Assembly: GCA_947359465.1 (NCBI GenBank)
Contig: OX375883.1
Location: forward strand, 94,562,293 to 94,626,292
DNA from: Metellina segmentata
Taxonomy: Eukaryota; Arthropoda; Arachnida; Araneae; Tetragnathidae
Direction: 5' to 3'
DNA length: 64,000 nucleotides
Shown: positions 1-10,100 of the stretch, piece by piece
Position numbering within the stretch: position 1 is the first letter of the stretch
How the letters are laid out: each line of letters opens with the position of its first letter
Notes under the pieces: generated by a model
The model's input: the letters and a program-made list of their open reading frames with translations, nothing else
What the model was told of the DNA's origin: nothing
The model's database searches: none
Translations under genes and position numbers: made by a program

Positions 1-863
1 AGCATGAGCGTGATATTAATCAATCCTATTACGACGTAAGACGCCATGCTGATGTAGCTTGCAGAAGGCTTGAAGGAAACGTCGTAGCCCACCCAGAGCG
101 AGGAAGCCATGCAGTGCAAGATGATGGTGAAGATGGGAAGAGAAAACGCATCGTCCAGGTTCTGGATACCTGTTGAGATGTCACTGTAGAGTTGTATCAG
201 TAGAAACACTCGCTGAACTTTGTGCTTTCTCAGCGCAGTGTTGAGGTGGTTCGAGCACATAGTGATGAAATCGCAAAGGAAACTGTATAATAAGCTGAAA
301 CTGTAAATAAAAGTGACAGTTTGTATCAAGAAAAAGGAGCAAAAGGTTCGATGGCACCATTGAACCAATACTGGAAGGTCCTCGAAATTCAAGTGAGCTT
401 CTAAGAAATTAAAAACGACTCGAAACGTATTTAAGATGGAGAATACAATGCAATATCGACAAATGGAAACCTTGATTCTTTTTAACCCATCTCCAAGCGG
501 TATCCTTACAGAGATTTTCGACAAGGCCTCAAATGTTGAAAGAATTCTATCATTCATATGACTAATAAGAAAATATACTGTGACTCGAATTATTGCATTG
601 AAGATTACGACTAGTTTCTCTTTACTGAAACCATTCGAAAGTAAGTGCGCTAAGAAGTATGCGTTTACTCCGCCTACGAAAATAAAGAAGTACTTCGGAC
701 ATTTATAAATGAATTGACGTACACTATTTCGTGGGTGTAGTTCGTTCGAACGTAAAACGGGAATTCCTACTATCTGCAGCAGAAGCAAAACTGGAGAAAA
801 CGTCTTTTGAAAGATGTCACTTCTATGGTCAACGAACCGAACTGGTGTTGTTGATATTTTCAT
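1..863 (-). CDS. Chemoreceptor (gustatory-receptor-like 7TM protein), partial, runs off the left edge
   Basis: An open frame of 287 codons starts at ATG 863-861 on the minus strand and stays open to position 1, so the 3' end of the gene lies outside the window. It aligns without any net gap to the complete receptor at 7516-8634 (constant offset of 7771 bp). I counted about 61 differences in 287 residues, roughly 79% identity. Shared blocks include GFSKEKLV, LISHMNDRI, RIPLGDGLKRIKVSICRYC, QTVTFIYSFSLLYSFLCDF and LDDAFSLPIFTIILHCMASS. Hydrophobic segments match TM1 to TM6 of the paralogue. By family knowledge this would be a plasma-membrane, ligand-gated cation channel of the insect/arthropod 7TM chemoreceptor superfamily; its ligand cannot be inferred. 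No stop or frameshift is seen, so it looks functional as far as visible. The start is supported by the same MK-STTPV N-terminus in both copies. Confidence 0.82.
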   Translation of the reverse strand, partial: MKISTTPVRFVDHRSDIFQKTFSPVLLLLQIVGIPVLRSNELHPRNSVRQFIYKCPKYFFIFVGGVNAYFLAHLLSNGFSKEKLVVIFNAIIRVTVYFLISHMNDRILSTFEALSKISVRIPLGDGLKRIKVSICRYCIVFSILNTFRVVFNFLEAHLNFEDLPVLVQWCHRTFCSFFLIQTVTFIYSFSLLYSFLCDFITMCSNHLNTALRKHKVQRVFLLIQLYSDISTGIQNLDDAFSLPIFTIILHCMASSLWVGYDVSFKPSASYISMASYVVIGLINITLM

Positions 864-1410
864 AACTTTCTCAAAGTCAATCGCTATTTTCTGACATAAA
901 TGTTTAAACAGTTCACATAGAATCGTTTCAACTTTACATAATAATTCACAACCAAATCTACTTGCAGCATTTCAAACTATACTCGCTGCTTGCAAGAGAA
1001 TAGTTCTATTTCAAAACCGTTACTTGATCGATGAAAAGTAAAGTGAAAAAGTCCATCTTTTTGATTTGGAATACAACCCCCTTTCTTTTTGAATTGAGCA
1101 ATCGTTGTTACGACGGTTACTATGCAATAAATTATTGTATGTGCTGAACAACACCAAATTTGAAATAAAATTACACCAATTGATTATCGTGTTTTCTCAG
1201 AGGCTTTCAATGCTATAGATGTTTTTGAAGGATTGTTTACCAATAATTTGTTACAATAAGCGCACAAAGCTATTGACGAAGAGTTAAAATTGATATTGAC
1301 CTCGGGCTGAAGTTTCGTAAGGACAGTTTCAGCTCTTCGTTGATTCTAATTATATTTTTTTTAAACGAAAAAAGTGTTTAATGTTAGTATTACAACAAAA
1401 ATATTTTAAG
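864..1410 (-). repeat. 5' flank of the partial chemoreceptor gene, copy 1 of a segmental duplication
   Basis: This stretch aligns with 8635-9170 and, in its distal half, with about 13938-14290. Shared landmarks are 'catttcaaactatact', 'gaacaacacca' and 'gatgtttttgaaggattg'. It probably holds the promoter of the receptor gene. I see no distinct core promoter motif that I would call. Confidence 0.65.
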
Positions 1411-1962
1411 AATTTGTTATTTGAAGAAAAGCTGCCTGAGTGGTCTTTTGATATTAGAGTTTGGAATCCATAGTACCGGATGAAATTGTGTGATGACAAG
1501 GGCTCGGATTTTGCATATTTTGCATATATTCTTTTTAACCCCTAATGTTGATATACATATGTATTGAGTGCTTTTTTACCAATTTGCAACAAAAAAAACA
1601 CGATTTTTTTTGCATGTTTTTGCATATTTGGAATTATTTTGCATATTTAGGGTTCTTTGCATGTTTTGTGCATATATGAACAATTTTTTATTACTCATTT
1701 ATAAAATTTTCCATTTTCAAACATTTTTACAAAAAAAACTTCAAAAAAGTTTTTTTAAAGACTTTTGCTTTGTGCGTTTGGAAAGATTTTCAGAAGCAAA
1801 ACACATTTGGGTTGTTTGGCCCTGTACTTTTCTTGTTTAGCCAAAAATGTATATATATAAGAGTAAGAGAAAGATAGTAATGAAAGCACAAGCACATGAA
1901 GCAAAACATATTGCTTAGTTCTATAATAATCGAATTGCAACGGAGACTCTCAGTCTGCAAGA

Positions 1963-3322
1963 TACTTTGATCAACACAAATCAACTGCGACTCACAAACA
2001 AAGAGTGAAAAGGGCTCGAAATGTTAAGCATCTTAAACTTTGACCCGATGAAAGGCTGTTGAAGTCAGAGTCTCAATCGTCGGAGAAGAATGAGATGTTC
2101 CAAGATCTCTGCGAAGCAATGTTGAAATCAAATATTGCTCTTAATAAGTTGGAGAATGAACATTTTAGAGCCTTCTTGAAGAAATACGCAGACAAAGAAA
2201 TTCCCCATGAATCCACACTTAGGAAATCATACATTACGCCAGTGTACGAGGTGATCAAAAGGATACAAAATGAGATAGGTGATTCCATCATCTGGATGTC
2301 AATTGATGAAACGACTGATCCTTGCGGGTGATATGTAGACCATGTAATAGTTGGGAAACTCAATTCAGAGGAAGCTGGACGTGGTCACCTAATTTTATGC
2401 AGAGTTGGAAAAAACTAATCACTCCACGATCGCCATGACAGTGGGTGAAGCGATTAATATTTTGTGGGGGTTTCACGCGCAGCATTATGGGGAGGAACGA
2501 TTGTTGACTTTTGTTACGGATAGTGCAGCCTTCAAGCTGAAGGCTGGAGAAAGCCTAAAAATGTTTTATCCCAAGATGATTCACCTAACGTGCATGGCTC
2601 ATGGTGTCCATCGCGTTGCAGAAGAGTTGAGGAATAGTCTACCTGATTTGAATAAATTGATATCTTCGAGAAAAAAGGTATTTGTTAAGGCACCTAGCAG
2701 AGTAAGGGCTTTCAAAAATGCATATCCTAATATTCCTCTACCATCTGAACCAATAATCACAAAATGGGGCACGTAGATTTCTGCGGCTAATTATTTTGCT
2801 GAACATCACCAAAAATTAAAAGAAGTGATTGGAAGTTTTGATGATACCGGGAATCAAGCTATTGTGAAAGCAAAAGTTGCACTGAACAACTCTTCTGTGG
2901 TCCAAAATGAGGCTTACGTCAGATCCAATTTTGGTAATTTTCCTGATTTAATTACCACTCTGGAAAGTAGAGGAATGGATCTGTGTAATTCTGTGTCTCT
3001 AATCGATGACTTGATTACGAAAAGTAAAGAGTGGAACGGGCCCATCGGGGAAAGCACGAGGAAGAAGCTGGATGCGGTACTGAAAAAAAATCCTGAATGG
3101 AAGACTTCTCAGGCTGTGTCAAAGATTTTGAATGAAGAGGTTGTACCAGAATGTGAGTTGACGGACCCTCAAGAAATACTATTTTACCGATTTCTCCCCA
3201 TCGTCGCATGTGACGTGGAAAGGTCATTCTCCTCATTGAAGAACGTTTTAAGTAACAATAGACGAAGTTTCAAGGTTGAAAACCTTGAAAAAACATTGAT
3301 TATTCAATGTAATTTCAATTAG
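1963..3322 (+). pseudogene. hAT transposase pseudogene (BED/hAT-C type)
   Basis: Fragments of one transposase are readable in order. A zinc-finger-tail-like stretch YFDQHKSTATHKQRVKR starts at 1963 and is stopped by TGA at 2041. The same frame then gives LCEAMLKSNIALNKLENEHF to SIDETTDPCG, which includes the first catalytic-type Asp, and ends at TGA 2329-2331, where the family usually has GRY. The frame shifts by one base near 2402, and ELEKTNHSTIA through LTFVTDSAAF and HLTCMAHGVHRVAEE follows. TAG at 2774-2776 replaces an expected Trp in WGTW. The frame continues to TAG 3320-3322 through the C-terminal dimerisation region CDVERSFSSLKNVLSNNRRSF. Two stops in one frame, one frameshift and one further stop make it inactive. 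This layout resembles hAT proteins annotated as CGG triplet repeat-binding protein-like in arthropods; that link is from memory and untested. Confidence 0.85.
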
Positions 3323-4080
3323 TTGGAGGATGTTCAGGGATGTAACTAGACTAGTTTTCGCCCGGGAACACCTGAACACCGGGAACACCTCCCCGACAAC
3401 ACCTGTAATCGCCACCACACATTAATTCCACAAATTCAAAATTTTTAAATTCTACAAAGATGGTAAGGACTTGATTTCAATTTTCAAAAGTAAATCGATT
3501 AATTTGCAGCAATTTCCTTGACAAATAATCGAACCGTAAAACTGACGTCTCAACTAGACACTTTTAAAGCTTACCGAATTCAGTTTCGTTTGCGGGCGCA
3601 TCAAAGCCACTTGGAAGACAGGAAACTTCCGAGACACGAGCCCGTTATCCTAAACTTCTTTAAAGACATCAGACTCGTGCAACCCTTCACACAATTTGCA
3701 TTTAGTTCCTTTTATAGTTTTTGGTTTTTGTAGTCAACTAATAAATTTTCCTTTTCATTTTTTATCATGCGTAAATATATATACTAGTAAAAAAAAGTCG
3801 TTGGCATGTTTAGCAACCCTACTCATTCCGTCGCGGGCACATGTCCCGTCTACCCACCTAGTTGCATTCCGGAGGAAATTTGAAATGCTTTAATTTTAAT
3901 CTACATTTTCCCCCAACGATGTAAGATTTATTAATTTGTTGCTTTGTATATTTTTTATTATCTATAACTGCGCTGTTAAAATAAAATTGTGAATTAATTG
4001 AATGAAAGTGTGGTTCAATTTCACGTTATTCTATTCACTACCCCTTTTTGTAAGAATTAATATTTTTTTTTTTACTATTT
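3323..4080. other. 3' non-coding part of the hAT element
   Basis: No convincing gene. It contains a short duplicated phrase 'cgggaacacct' near 3362-3390, AT-rich sequence and an AATAAA-like signal near 3981. A 71-codon open frame at 3518-3733 shows no family motif and is not called. Confidence 0.5.
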
Positions 4081-4173
4081 CGCATATTTGGGGAGTTAAG
4101 TGCATATTTTGTGATTTTGAAATGCATATTTCAGGTCATATTTTTGCATATCGATCCGAGCCCTAATGATGAC

Positions 4174-4561
4174 TGACATTGTAGCTTTAAGAACAAGATC
4201 TTTGGATTTCACCACTACAGCATTTATTTTAACGTCCTACAGCTTTACAGATATGTATAGGAAAATTACAGATATTTTGGGACAAGAAGGGCTCGCTAGA
4301 GGTTAGCGAGCGTGTCCTCGCTCTCAGTTCTCTTCCCGCCAGGGCGCCTTCAGCTGATAACTACATGTCGATGGAATTTTAAGCGTTTTTAAGAGGCTTG
4401 AGATTTAGGAGATCGTAATGTCAGTGTAACGTTAGATGAAGAGGGTTTTTGTCAATTTCCCAGGACTTTATGACCGACGTAATGTCAAATGGAGTGTAGT
4501 AATAGTACTTCTAGGATTAGTTATGGACAGTTGATCACTATAAGGGTTTTATGATATCCAA
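4174..4561. other. Spacer with a perfect 8-bp hairpin
   Basis: Non-coding stretch between two transposons. It contains GCTCGCTA (4291-4298) and TAGCGAGC (4304-4311), a perfect 8-bp inverted repeat with a 5-nt loop. No T-run follows, and in a eukaryotic setting I do not call it a terminator. Nothing else is recognisable. Confidence 0.5.
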
Positions 4562-4565
4562 TTAA

Positions 4566-5427
4566 GGGGGTCCGGGACACATCAGAAATTTTGTTTTATT
4601 AATTAATTTAGAATTTTGGATTTTTTTGTAATGTTTACCCATCTAAATAATAAGCAAAATCACAACACAAAAGTTTTCCAAAATTAAAAAAAAGGAAAGG
4701 TTTTTTCAAATTGTTAAAATTTAAAATATTCTTGGTCAATTTTCAAAATTCTTGCAGCAAATTATTCACAAATTTATATACTTTAATTCTGATTCAGCAA
4801 ATTTAAAAATATTAATTCAATAAAAAATAAAAAATATTTAAATAAAAACTTCTAAAAATTTTATTCTACTTTTTTTTTTAAAGTTATATTTTTAAAAGTA
4901 AGTATTTGTTAAAAATTTGCTGAATCAAAATTAAAGTATAATATTAGAAAAAGATGTATTCCAAATTTTAACCCTTAAACTTTATCGGTTCTTGACTTAT
5001 AAGAATTTGAATACAGGAAATCTTGAAAAATTGCATCATGGAGAAAAACCCATTTAAAGTTTTAAAGACAGATTTACAATTAATAAAATGTTTAAATACT
5101 CTTTAAGAGCATCCAGATGAATATCTAACTCCTTCTTTCCTCTTAAATCTTTGGTTTAGTTTGATTTTTGCAAGTTCTACCTTTTTGTCTGCATAGTTTA
5201 AAGGTCTCCGTAGACTTAAATAACGTCTTTCACATATGTTGTTGCCATGACATCGGCTCTCCGAGTGTTAGGTTTTCAAAAGTACGAACCACAAAATTAA
5301 TTCTATCTCTCGTTCTAATTAAGATAGAAACATGATTCAGACGTCATTTTAAACAAAAAGACACAGAGAATTTTTTAATAAAAATTTTTTTTTCGAAAAA
5401 TTGACGATTTTTGTGTTCCGGACCCCT
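4566..5427. mobile_element. piggyBac-like MITE with TTAA target duplication
   Basis: TTAA at 4562-4565 and again at 5428-5431 flanks an 862-bp AT-rich segment. The left end is GGGGGTCCGGGACAC and the inverted right end reads AGGGGTCCGGAACAC, 13 of 15 matching. TTAA duplications are the hallmark of piggyBac-type insertion. No transposase frame is present, so it is non-autonomous. An internal inverted repeat (4777-4804 with 4913-4940, 27 of 28 bases pairing) adds a strong hairpin. Confidence 0.72.
4777..4940. repeat. Internal inverted repeat in the piggyBac-like MITE
   Basis: Arms 4777-4804 and 4913-4940 are reverse complements over 28 bases with one mismatch, separated by 108 bp. The left arm begins tatactttaattctgattc. 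Confidence 0.75.
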
Positions 5428-5431
5428 TTAA

Positions 5432-5733
5432 GGAATTCTTGAATATGTCTGTTTTATGTCGACTTGATCAGAAAAGCCGCCTTTGGAGTGTTACACCAGG
5501 GTGTGTGTGTGGTGGGGAAGGTCCTGTGTCTGAGTAAAATTGAACCTGCTCTAGCTTCCTGCGAATTGTAGGTAGTTAGGCATTTATATTAACGTCGCAC
5601 TGGTTTAAAACAACGGGCCATTACGAGTTGTAGATAACGCAGGTCTGCTTCTTCTTACTCTAACCATGGGTGTATTCGTGTCTTCTGTATCAGAGCCGCG
5701 GCACCGAAGGTTGTAAGTAAGTAGTTAGACCCT
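5432..5733. repeat. Degenerate repeat shared with about 14440-14600
   Basis: Non-coding. Phrases such as 'gagttgta', 'gcaggtctgcttcttctt' and 'gggtgtattcgtgtct' have counterparts in the same order at 14525-14590. It is probably part of the old segmental duplication of the receptor cluster. Confidence 0.45.
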
Positions 5734-6025
5734 GAGCTATAGTTCGTGATTCCTTTCTTTTAACCCTCCGAGGGGGTCGGTATTCACATATCCGTTTATA
5801 ATCCTATACTCTGAGCTGTAGTTCGTGATTCCTTTCTTTTAATCCTAAGAGGAGTCGGCATTCATATATCTGTCTGTCACCCTATACCTTGAGCTATAGT
5901 TCGTGATTCCTTTCTTTTAACCCTCCGGGGGTCGGCATTAAAATATCCGTTTGTAACCCTATATCCTGAGCTATAGTTCGTGATTCCTTTCTTTAAACAC
6001 TCCAAGGGGTTCTCACTCATCTATT
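5734..6025. repeat. 78-bp tandem repeat, four copies
   Basis: Units begin at 5734, 5813, 5891 and 5968, spaced 79, 78 and 77 bp. Each starts with gagctatagttcgtgattcc or a one-base variant, followed by tttctttt and a variable middle containing gtcgg. The last unit is partial and decays after about 6020. Confidence 0.85.
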
Positions 6026-6254
6026 CGCTTTGCCACCTGAAGTTTTTCCCTAATGACTTGTACCCATTTCGACATTCCTGAGGACGTGGTATCTAGTCGA
6101 AACCTGTTGTAAAGTTATTCATAAATAATGGTGTGAAAACTATTAAGTTCTTAACTTTTGAACAGTTGGTGTTCATGTTCCATTTGTTTCATGAAAAATG
6201 AATGTCGCATATGACTTACCTTTTTAAATGAATGCGCCAATTCATCACACACTA
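6026..6254. other. Spacer with a 7-bp inverted repeat
   Basis: TTTCGAC (6067-6073) and GTCGAAA (6096-6102) are perfect reverse complements around a 22-nt loop that starts attcctgaggac. The phrase 'cctgagga...cgaaac' recalls the 3' regions of retroelements such as Penelope-like elements, but no reverse transcriptase is present. No gene seen. Confidence 0.4.
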
Positions 6255-6609
6255 CAGTGAAACTTTGATTAACTGTTAGGGTCTCGATCCCGAGACCCTG
6301 ACGGTTAATCGAATAGATAGATAACAGAGAAACCTTAAACAACAACCCACCCCCATCCGTTGCATATGTATAAATGATTATAAATGAACGTTTACGAACT
6401 GGAAATACACTGTACATACATAAATTTCATTTTACAGAAACAAACAATATACTATTTACAATAAGTATAGTATATTACATATGTATTTATTACATATGTA
6501 TTATTATGTAGGCTCGTGATTTCTGTTCAGGTAATGTTACGTAATAACGGACTGCCGATTAACAGAAACTGATAGGTTAAAAGAGTGAAGGTTTATCAAA
6601 GTTTCAGTT
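6255..6609. mobile_element. pogo/Tigger-like MITE
   Basis: TA at 6253-6254 precedes CAGTGAAACTTTGATTAAC. The right end, read inverted, gives AACTGAAACTTTGATAAACC and is followed by TA at 6610-6611. Ends of the CAGTGAAAC... type with TA duplication fit pogo/Tigger-related mariner elements. The 355-bp interior has no transposase. Just inside the left end is a near-perfect palindrome (6265-6312). Confidence 0.6.
6265..6312. repeat. 48-bp near-palindrome
   Basis: The core GGGTCTCG (6279-6286), atcc, CGAGACCC (6291-6298) is a perfect 8-bp stem. It is extended outward by GATTAAC and GTTAATC. It lies inside the MITE, where its outer part overlaps the terminal repeat. Confidence 0.75.
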
Positions 6610-7515
6610 TACTAAAAAGCAGTCATTCTCTTCATCACAAAAAAAAAACCAGCAATATTTTTATAACAAAATATCTTGTCGTTAGAAATTTTGTTAAGTT
6701 TTGATGAAGGACAATCTCGTCAAAACCTCGTGGATTAGTAAAAGTAGTTATTGAAAATTGCTTTTCTGTGACAAGCAGGTTCAGCAAGACACGGGGAAAA
6801 CAATGAAACAATCCTTTCAAAAAAATACTTTACAATAGAGATAGATTACACATACTATTGTATAGTAAGTTAATTTTTTAACAGTGGCTAAAAGTTCATC
6901 ACAATACTCCTTCACAGGAATTTCACAGAGGCTGATTCGTTAGGTGCTTCGACTAGTTGATAGATTTCCAGTTGCGTGAATTTGTGAGAGCTGATCATGG
7001 ACGTACTTCCATATGCGAACAATGAATGATTGTGGCATATTCCTTAGCCAGCCGAATGTGAGGCACCGTGTGAGAAGAAGACTGAATCACAATGTAAGAG
7101 GGAAGTCCTGACTGGAATTGAAGTAGTATTTCTTATTATAGGGTTGTAGATAGTTGGTAGAAGTAATAGGCATCGCATTTGCAGTACAAAGTTTTATCCT
7201 CGCTCATCCATCCAAGTGAGTGACGACTGTTACTGCCACCATCAGGTATTTTTCAAACGCGTTTGTGAGAGTATATTCACTGTCTCGATCGCAAGTCCCT
7301 AATTTAGCAAGATGCTTGAAAGTGAGTAAAACTTGTTTAGTATAGAGTACTTTAAAAGGTGACACATCACAGTGTTGCATACAGACTACTGTAAAATATT
7401 GTTTGTAGTGGTGACTAAATTCAACACATAGGCAAGGAGTTCTCAGTTACAAAGGTTCATACAGGGAAGTTATTTCATCGAGCTCTTAAAAAGTACTGGG
7501 TTACTAACGGGATAT
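6610..7515 (-). repeat. 3' flank of the complete chemoreceptor gene, duplicated
   Basis: About 6690-6990 aligns with 11160-11449 (shared 'gtaaaagtagttattgaaa', 'gttcatcacaatactc', 'gatttccagtt'). About 7000-7060 aligns with 14605-14685 (shared 'gatgattgtg' and 'ccgaatgt'). It presumably contains the receptor 3' UTR. No other gene seen. Confidence 0.6.
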
Positions 7516-8634
7516 TTAATTATTTGGAACATTCCCTAAGGTTCCTAAAAGAATCCCGTACGTAAGCAGAGTTCCACAGATACTGATAATTAGAGACCGT
7601 TGCAATTCGTACATCTTCCATAACGTGAGTTTGTTCGTGCGCCTGGAGTACTTGGTGAGGAGCTCTTTCAATTCCATATATCGACCTGGTATCCTTCCAG
7701 GTAGCTCCATCAAGCTATCTTGAGCTCTCGACGCGGACTCTGTGGCGTTTGAAGCTGACCAAACAATCTTCAGCATGAGCGTGAGATTAATCAGTCCTAT
7801 AACGACGTAAGTCGCCATGTTTATGTAGCTTGCAGAAGGCTTGAAGGAGAAATCGTAGCCCACCCAGAGCGAGGAAGCCATGCAGTGCAAGATGATGGTG
7901 AAGATGGGAAGAGAAAACGCATCGTCCAGGTTCTGGATACCTGTTGAGATGTCACCGTAGAGTTCTATCAGTAGAAACACTGGCTGAACTGTTGGCTTTC
8001 TCAGCGCAGTGTCGAGGTGGTTCGAGCTCATGATGATGAAATCGCAAAGGAAACTGTATAATAAGCTGAAACTGTAAATGAAAGTGACAGTTTGAATCGA
8101 GAAGATTGCACGAAAGGTTAGGTGGCACCGTTGAATCAATAATGGAAGGTCCTCGAAATTTTCATCAGGTTCTAAGAAATTAAAAGCGACTCGAAACGTA
8201 ATTAAGGTAGAAAATGCAAAGCAATATCGACAAATGGAAACCTTGATTCTTTTTAACCCATCTCCAAGCGGTATCCTTACGAAGATTCTTGACAAGGCCT
8301 CGAATGCTGAAATAATTCTATCATTCATATGACTGATAAGATAATATATTATGATTCGAATTATTATATTGAAGGTTAAGACTAGTTTCTCTTTGCTGAA
8401 ACCACTTGAAAATAAGTACGCGTAGAAATATGCGTTTACTCCGACTATGAAAATATAGAAGTACTTCGGACATTTGTAAATGAATTGACGAATGCTGTTT
8501 AGCTGTTGCAGTTCGTTTGAAGGTAAAACTGGAATTCCTACCAACTGTAGCTGAAGCAAAATCGGATAAAACGTCTTTTGAAAGATGTTGCCGGTATGGT
8601 TAACGAACGGAACTGGTGTTGTTGACATTTTCAT
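7516..8634 (-). CDS. Chemoreceptor (gustatory-receptor-like 7TM protein), complete, intronless
   Basis: A complete 372-residue open frame, ATG at 8634-8632 and stop TAA at 7518-7516. Hydrophobic segments suit seven membrane spans: about 57-77, 84-102, 133-153, 172-202, 240-262, 270-293 and 346-367. The length fits arthropod gustatory receptors (about 350-450 aa). The last span contains TYGILLGTL (residues 358-366), which resembles the TYhhhhhQF signature of that family but lacks the final QF; such divergence is plausible in non-insect members. No signal peptide is apparent, as expected for the family. Its neighbour at 1-863 is a close tandem paralogue in the same orientation, and upstream similarity shows the whole unit was duplicated. 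No intron is needed to read it. The role (contact chemosensation) is a family inference; ligand and expression are unknown. Alternatives such as odorant receptor-like proteins belong to the same superfamily. Confidence 0.85.
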   Translation of the reverse strand: MKMSTTPVPFVNHTGNIFQKTFYPILLQLQLVGIPVLPSNELQQLNSIRQFIYKCPKYFYIFIVGVNAYFYAYLFSSGFSKEKLVLTFNIIIRIIIYYLISHMNDRIISAFEALSRIFVRIPLGDGLKRIKVSICRYCFAFSTLITFRVAFNFLEPDENFEDLPLLIQRCHLTFRAIFSIQTVTFIYSFSLLYSFLCDFIIMSSNHLDTALRKPTVQPVFLLIELYGDISTGIQNLDDAFSLPIFTIILHCMASSLWVGYDFSFKPSASYINMATYVVIGLINLTLMLKIVWSASNATESASRAQDSLMELPGRIPGRYMELKELLTKYSRRTNKLTLWKMYELQRSLIISICGTLLTYGILLGTLGNVPNN

Positions 8635-9170
8635 AACTTTCTCAAAGAAAGCCGCTTCTTACTAACGTAAATGTCGCACCAGCATCTTCACTGAGTTTCG
8701 TTACAACTGTGCATTATAAGGCACAGCCAAATTCACTTACAGTATTTCAAACTATACTATCTCCTTGAAAGAGAATGATTTTTTTTTCAATACCGTTACA
8801 TGATCGCTTAAAGTGAAAAGAAGTGAAGAAGTCTATCTAAACTTATATGCAAGACAACCTCCTCTCTTTTGTGAATTGAGGGATCATTGTTAAGACGGGT
8901 ACCATGCAAAAATTTATTGCATGATCCGAACAACACCAATTTCAAGTAAATTTCCATTACACTAATTAATTTCGGTTTCATATCCACAGAATGAAGCTTT
9001 CAATGCTGTGGATGATGTTTTTGAAGGATTGGTTTTCAATAACTTATTCAAAAACTCACAAAGCTGTTGTAGGAGAGTGATAATTGCAAACTACTTCACT
9101 GTTTGTTTTCCATTATCTCACCTGAATTACATTTCTAGGTAGGTATTGATCCCGGATAGTCGCAGTTGCA
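8635..9170 (-). repeat. 5' flank of the complete chemoreceptor gene, copy 2 of the duplication
   Basis: Aligns with 864-1410 and partly with 13938-14290. A likely promoter-bearing region of the intact receptor. No clear TATA or initiator is called. Confidence 0.65.
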
Positions 9171-9479
9171 TTTTTACTTTGCATGTTTATGTTATGTGAG
9201 CTGTTAATCACAAATATTTATATTTCTCTTTCCTGCATTTAGATTTAGGATTTCATGTGTTTACATTAGTGTTTCCAGTATACATATTCCTATCAGTTAC
9301 AACTGGCTGATGCATTCCTTTTATAATACGCAGTAAAGCTACGGTTTCCTAAGAAAGCGGAGCCGTTATCCAGCAGTTGTGATACTTCATGATGCCGCGG
9401 GCATAACTAGGCGTTTGTCTTAACAGAGATCATAGGTGTCAATTTAGACGGACAAAATATGGTGGAGAATGGGCAATAC
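9171..9479. other. Spacer, nothing recognised
   Basis: AT-rich non-coding sequence without visible repeats or a gene. Confidence 0.5.
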
Positions 9480-9910
9480 AGACGGCTTTCGTGGTTTATT
9501 TTATTTCAGAAACAAAACAGTGGCTTTTTTAATTATTTATTAAATAAAAAAATAATTTAAAGAAAATCACATTTAAGGTATCGATTTGGTGCAAAATTTT
9601 CCGCCGATTTTAATCCGTTGAAATTTTTAATCAATCTTTAACGATCCCGATTTCACAAAATCTAACTAAACAATGCCAATCAAAATTGTTTGTTTGTTTT
9701 GCTTTCCTCCGCTCGAATCGTTCTGAGCAGGAAATGAAACGTTGCCGCTACAAGAGAAAAAACGTTCCTCAACTGTTTGAGACTGCTCTGACGATCGTCA
9801 CGCAAATGGCGGCTCCGCTGATTTCCGTTACGCTCACAAAAAATGCTCTCTAGGAAACCAACGCCATCTGTTTGTATAAACAACGTTTTAGTGACGTCAT
9901 ACACAGCTAC
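9480..9910. repeat. Dispersed repeat related to the Helitron-like element at 20372-21924
   Basis: The stretch around 9540-9655 aligns with 20580-20700 (shared 'tttattaa', 'gaaaatca', 'aaaattttcc' and 'atctttaacgatc' in the same order). A 74-codon minus-strand frame (9680-9904) shows no recognisable domain and is probably part of the repeat. Ends could not be defined. Confidence 0.5.
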
Positions 9911-10100
9911 ATTATGGCTGCTAGATAAAGGGAAAAAATAAAGAAATAATCTTTCTTAGGGAACCGTCGCTTTAATGAGCAGTTGCCTTCGAAACTTTAC
10001 ACTGCTCGTATAGTTCTTATTCTAGTCTATAGCTATGTCTCTTATTAAAAGTCTTGCTGGACTTGGAGTACACTCTTATTTCTACATTTACATTATTTCT

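Larger units (their letters stand above)
1498..4165 (+). mobile_element. hAT transposon, degraded, with terminal inverted repeats and target duplication
   Basis: The ends are aagggctcggat (1498-1509) and atccgagcccta (4154-4165), inverted copies with one mismatch at the outermost base. They are flanked by gtgatgac (1490-1497) and atgatgac (4166-4173), an 8-bp target duplication with one mismatch, the size expected for hAT. Both ends carry repeated TGCATATTT-type subterminal motifs (for example around 1513-1530, 1610-1680, and 4082-4150), a usual arrangement for hAT transposase binding. The interior holds a broken transposase gene. The 3' interior (3323-4080) is non-coding as far as I can tell. 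Confidence 0.82.

Noticed and set aside
1568..1840. 90-codon plus-strand frame at the left end of the hAT
   Set aside because: Low-complexity Phe/Lys-rich translation of AT-rich subterminal repeats.
3518..3893. Two short plus-strand frames in the 3' part of the hAT
   Set aside because: No recognisable motif; they overlap each other and non-coding sequence.
4291..4311. Hairpin as a transcription terminator
   Set aside because: No T-run, eukaryotic context and no adjacent gene.
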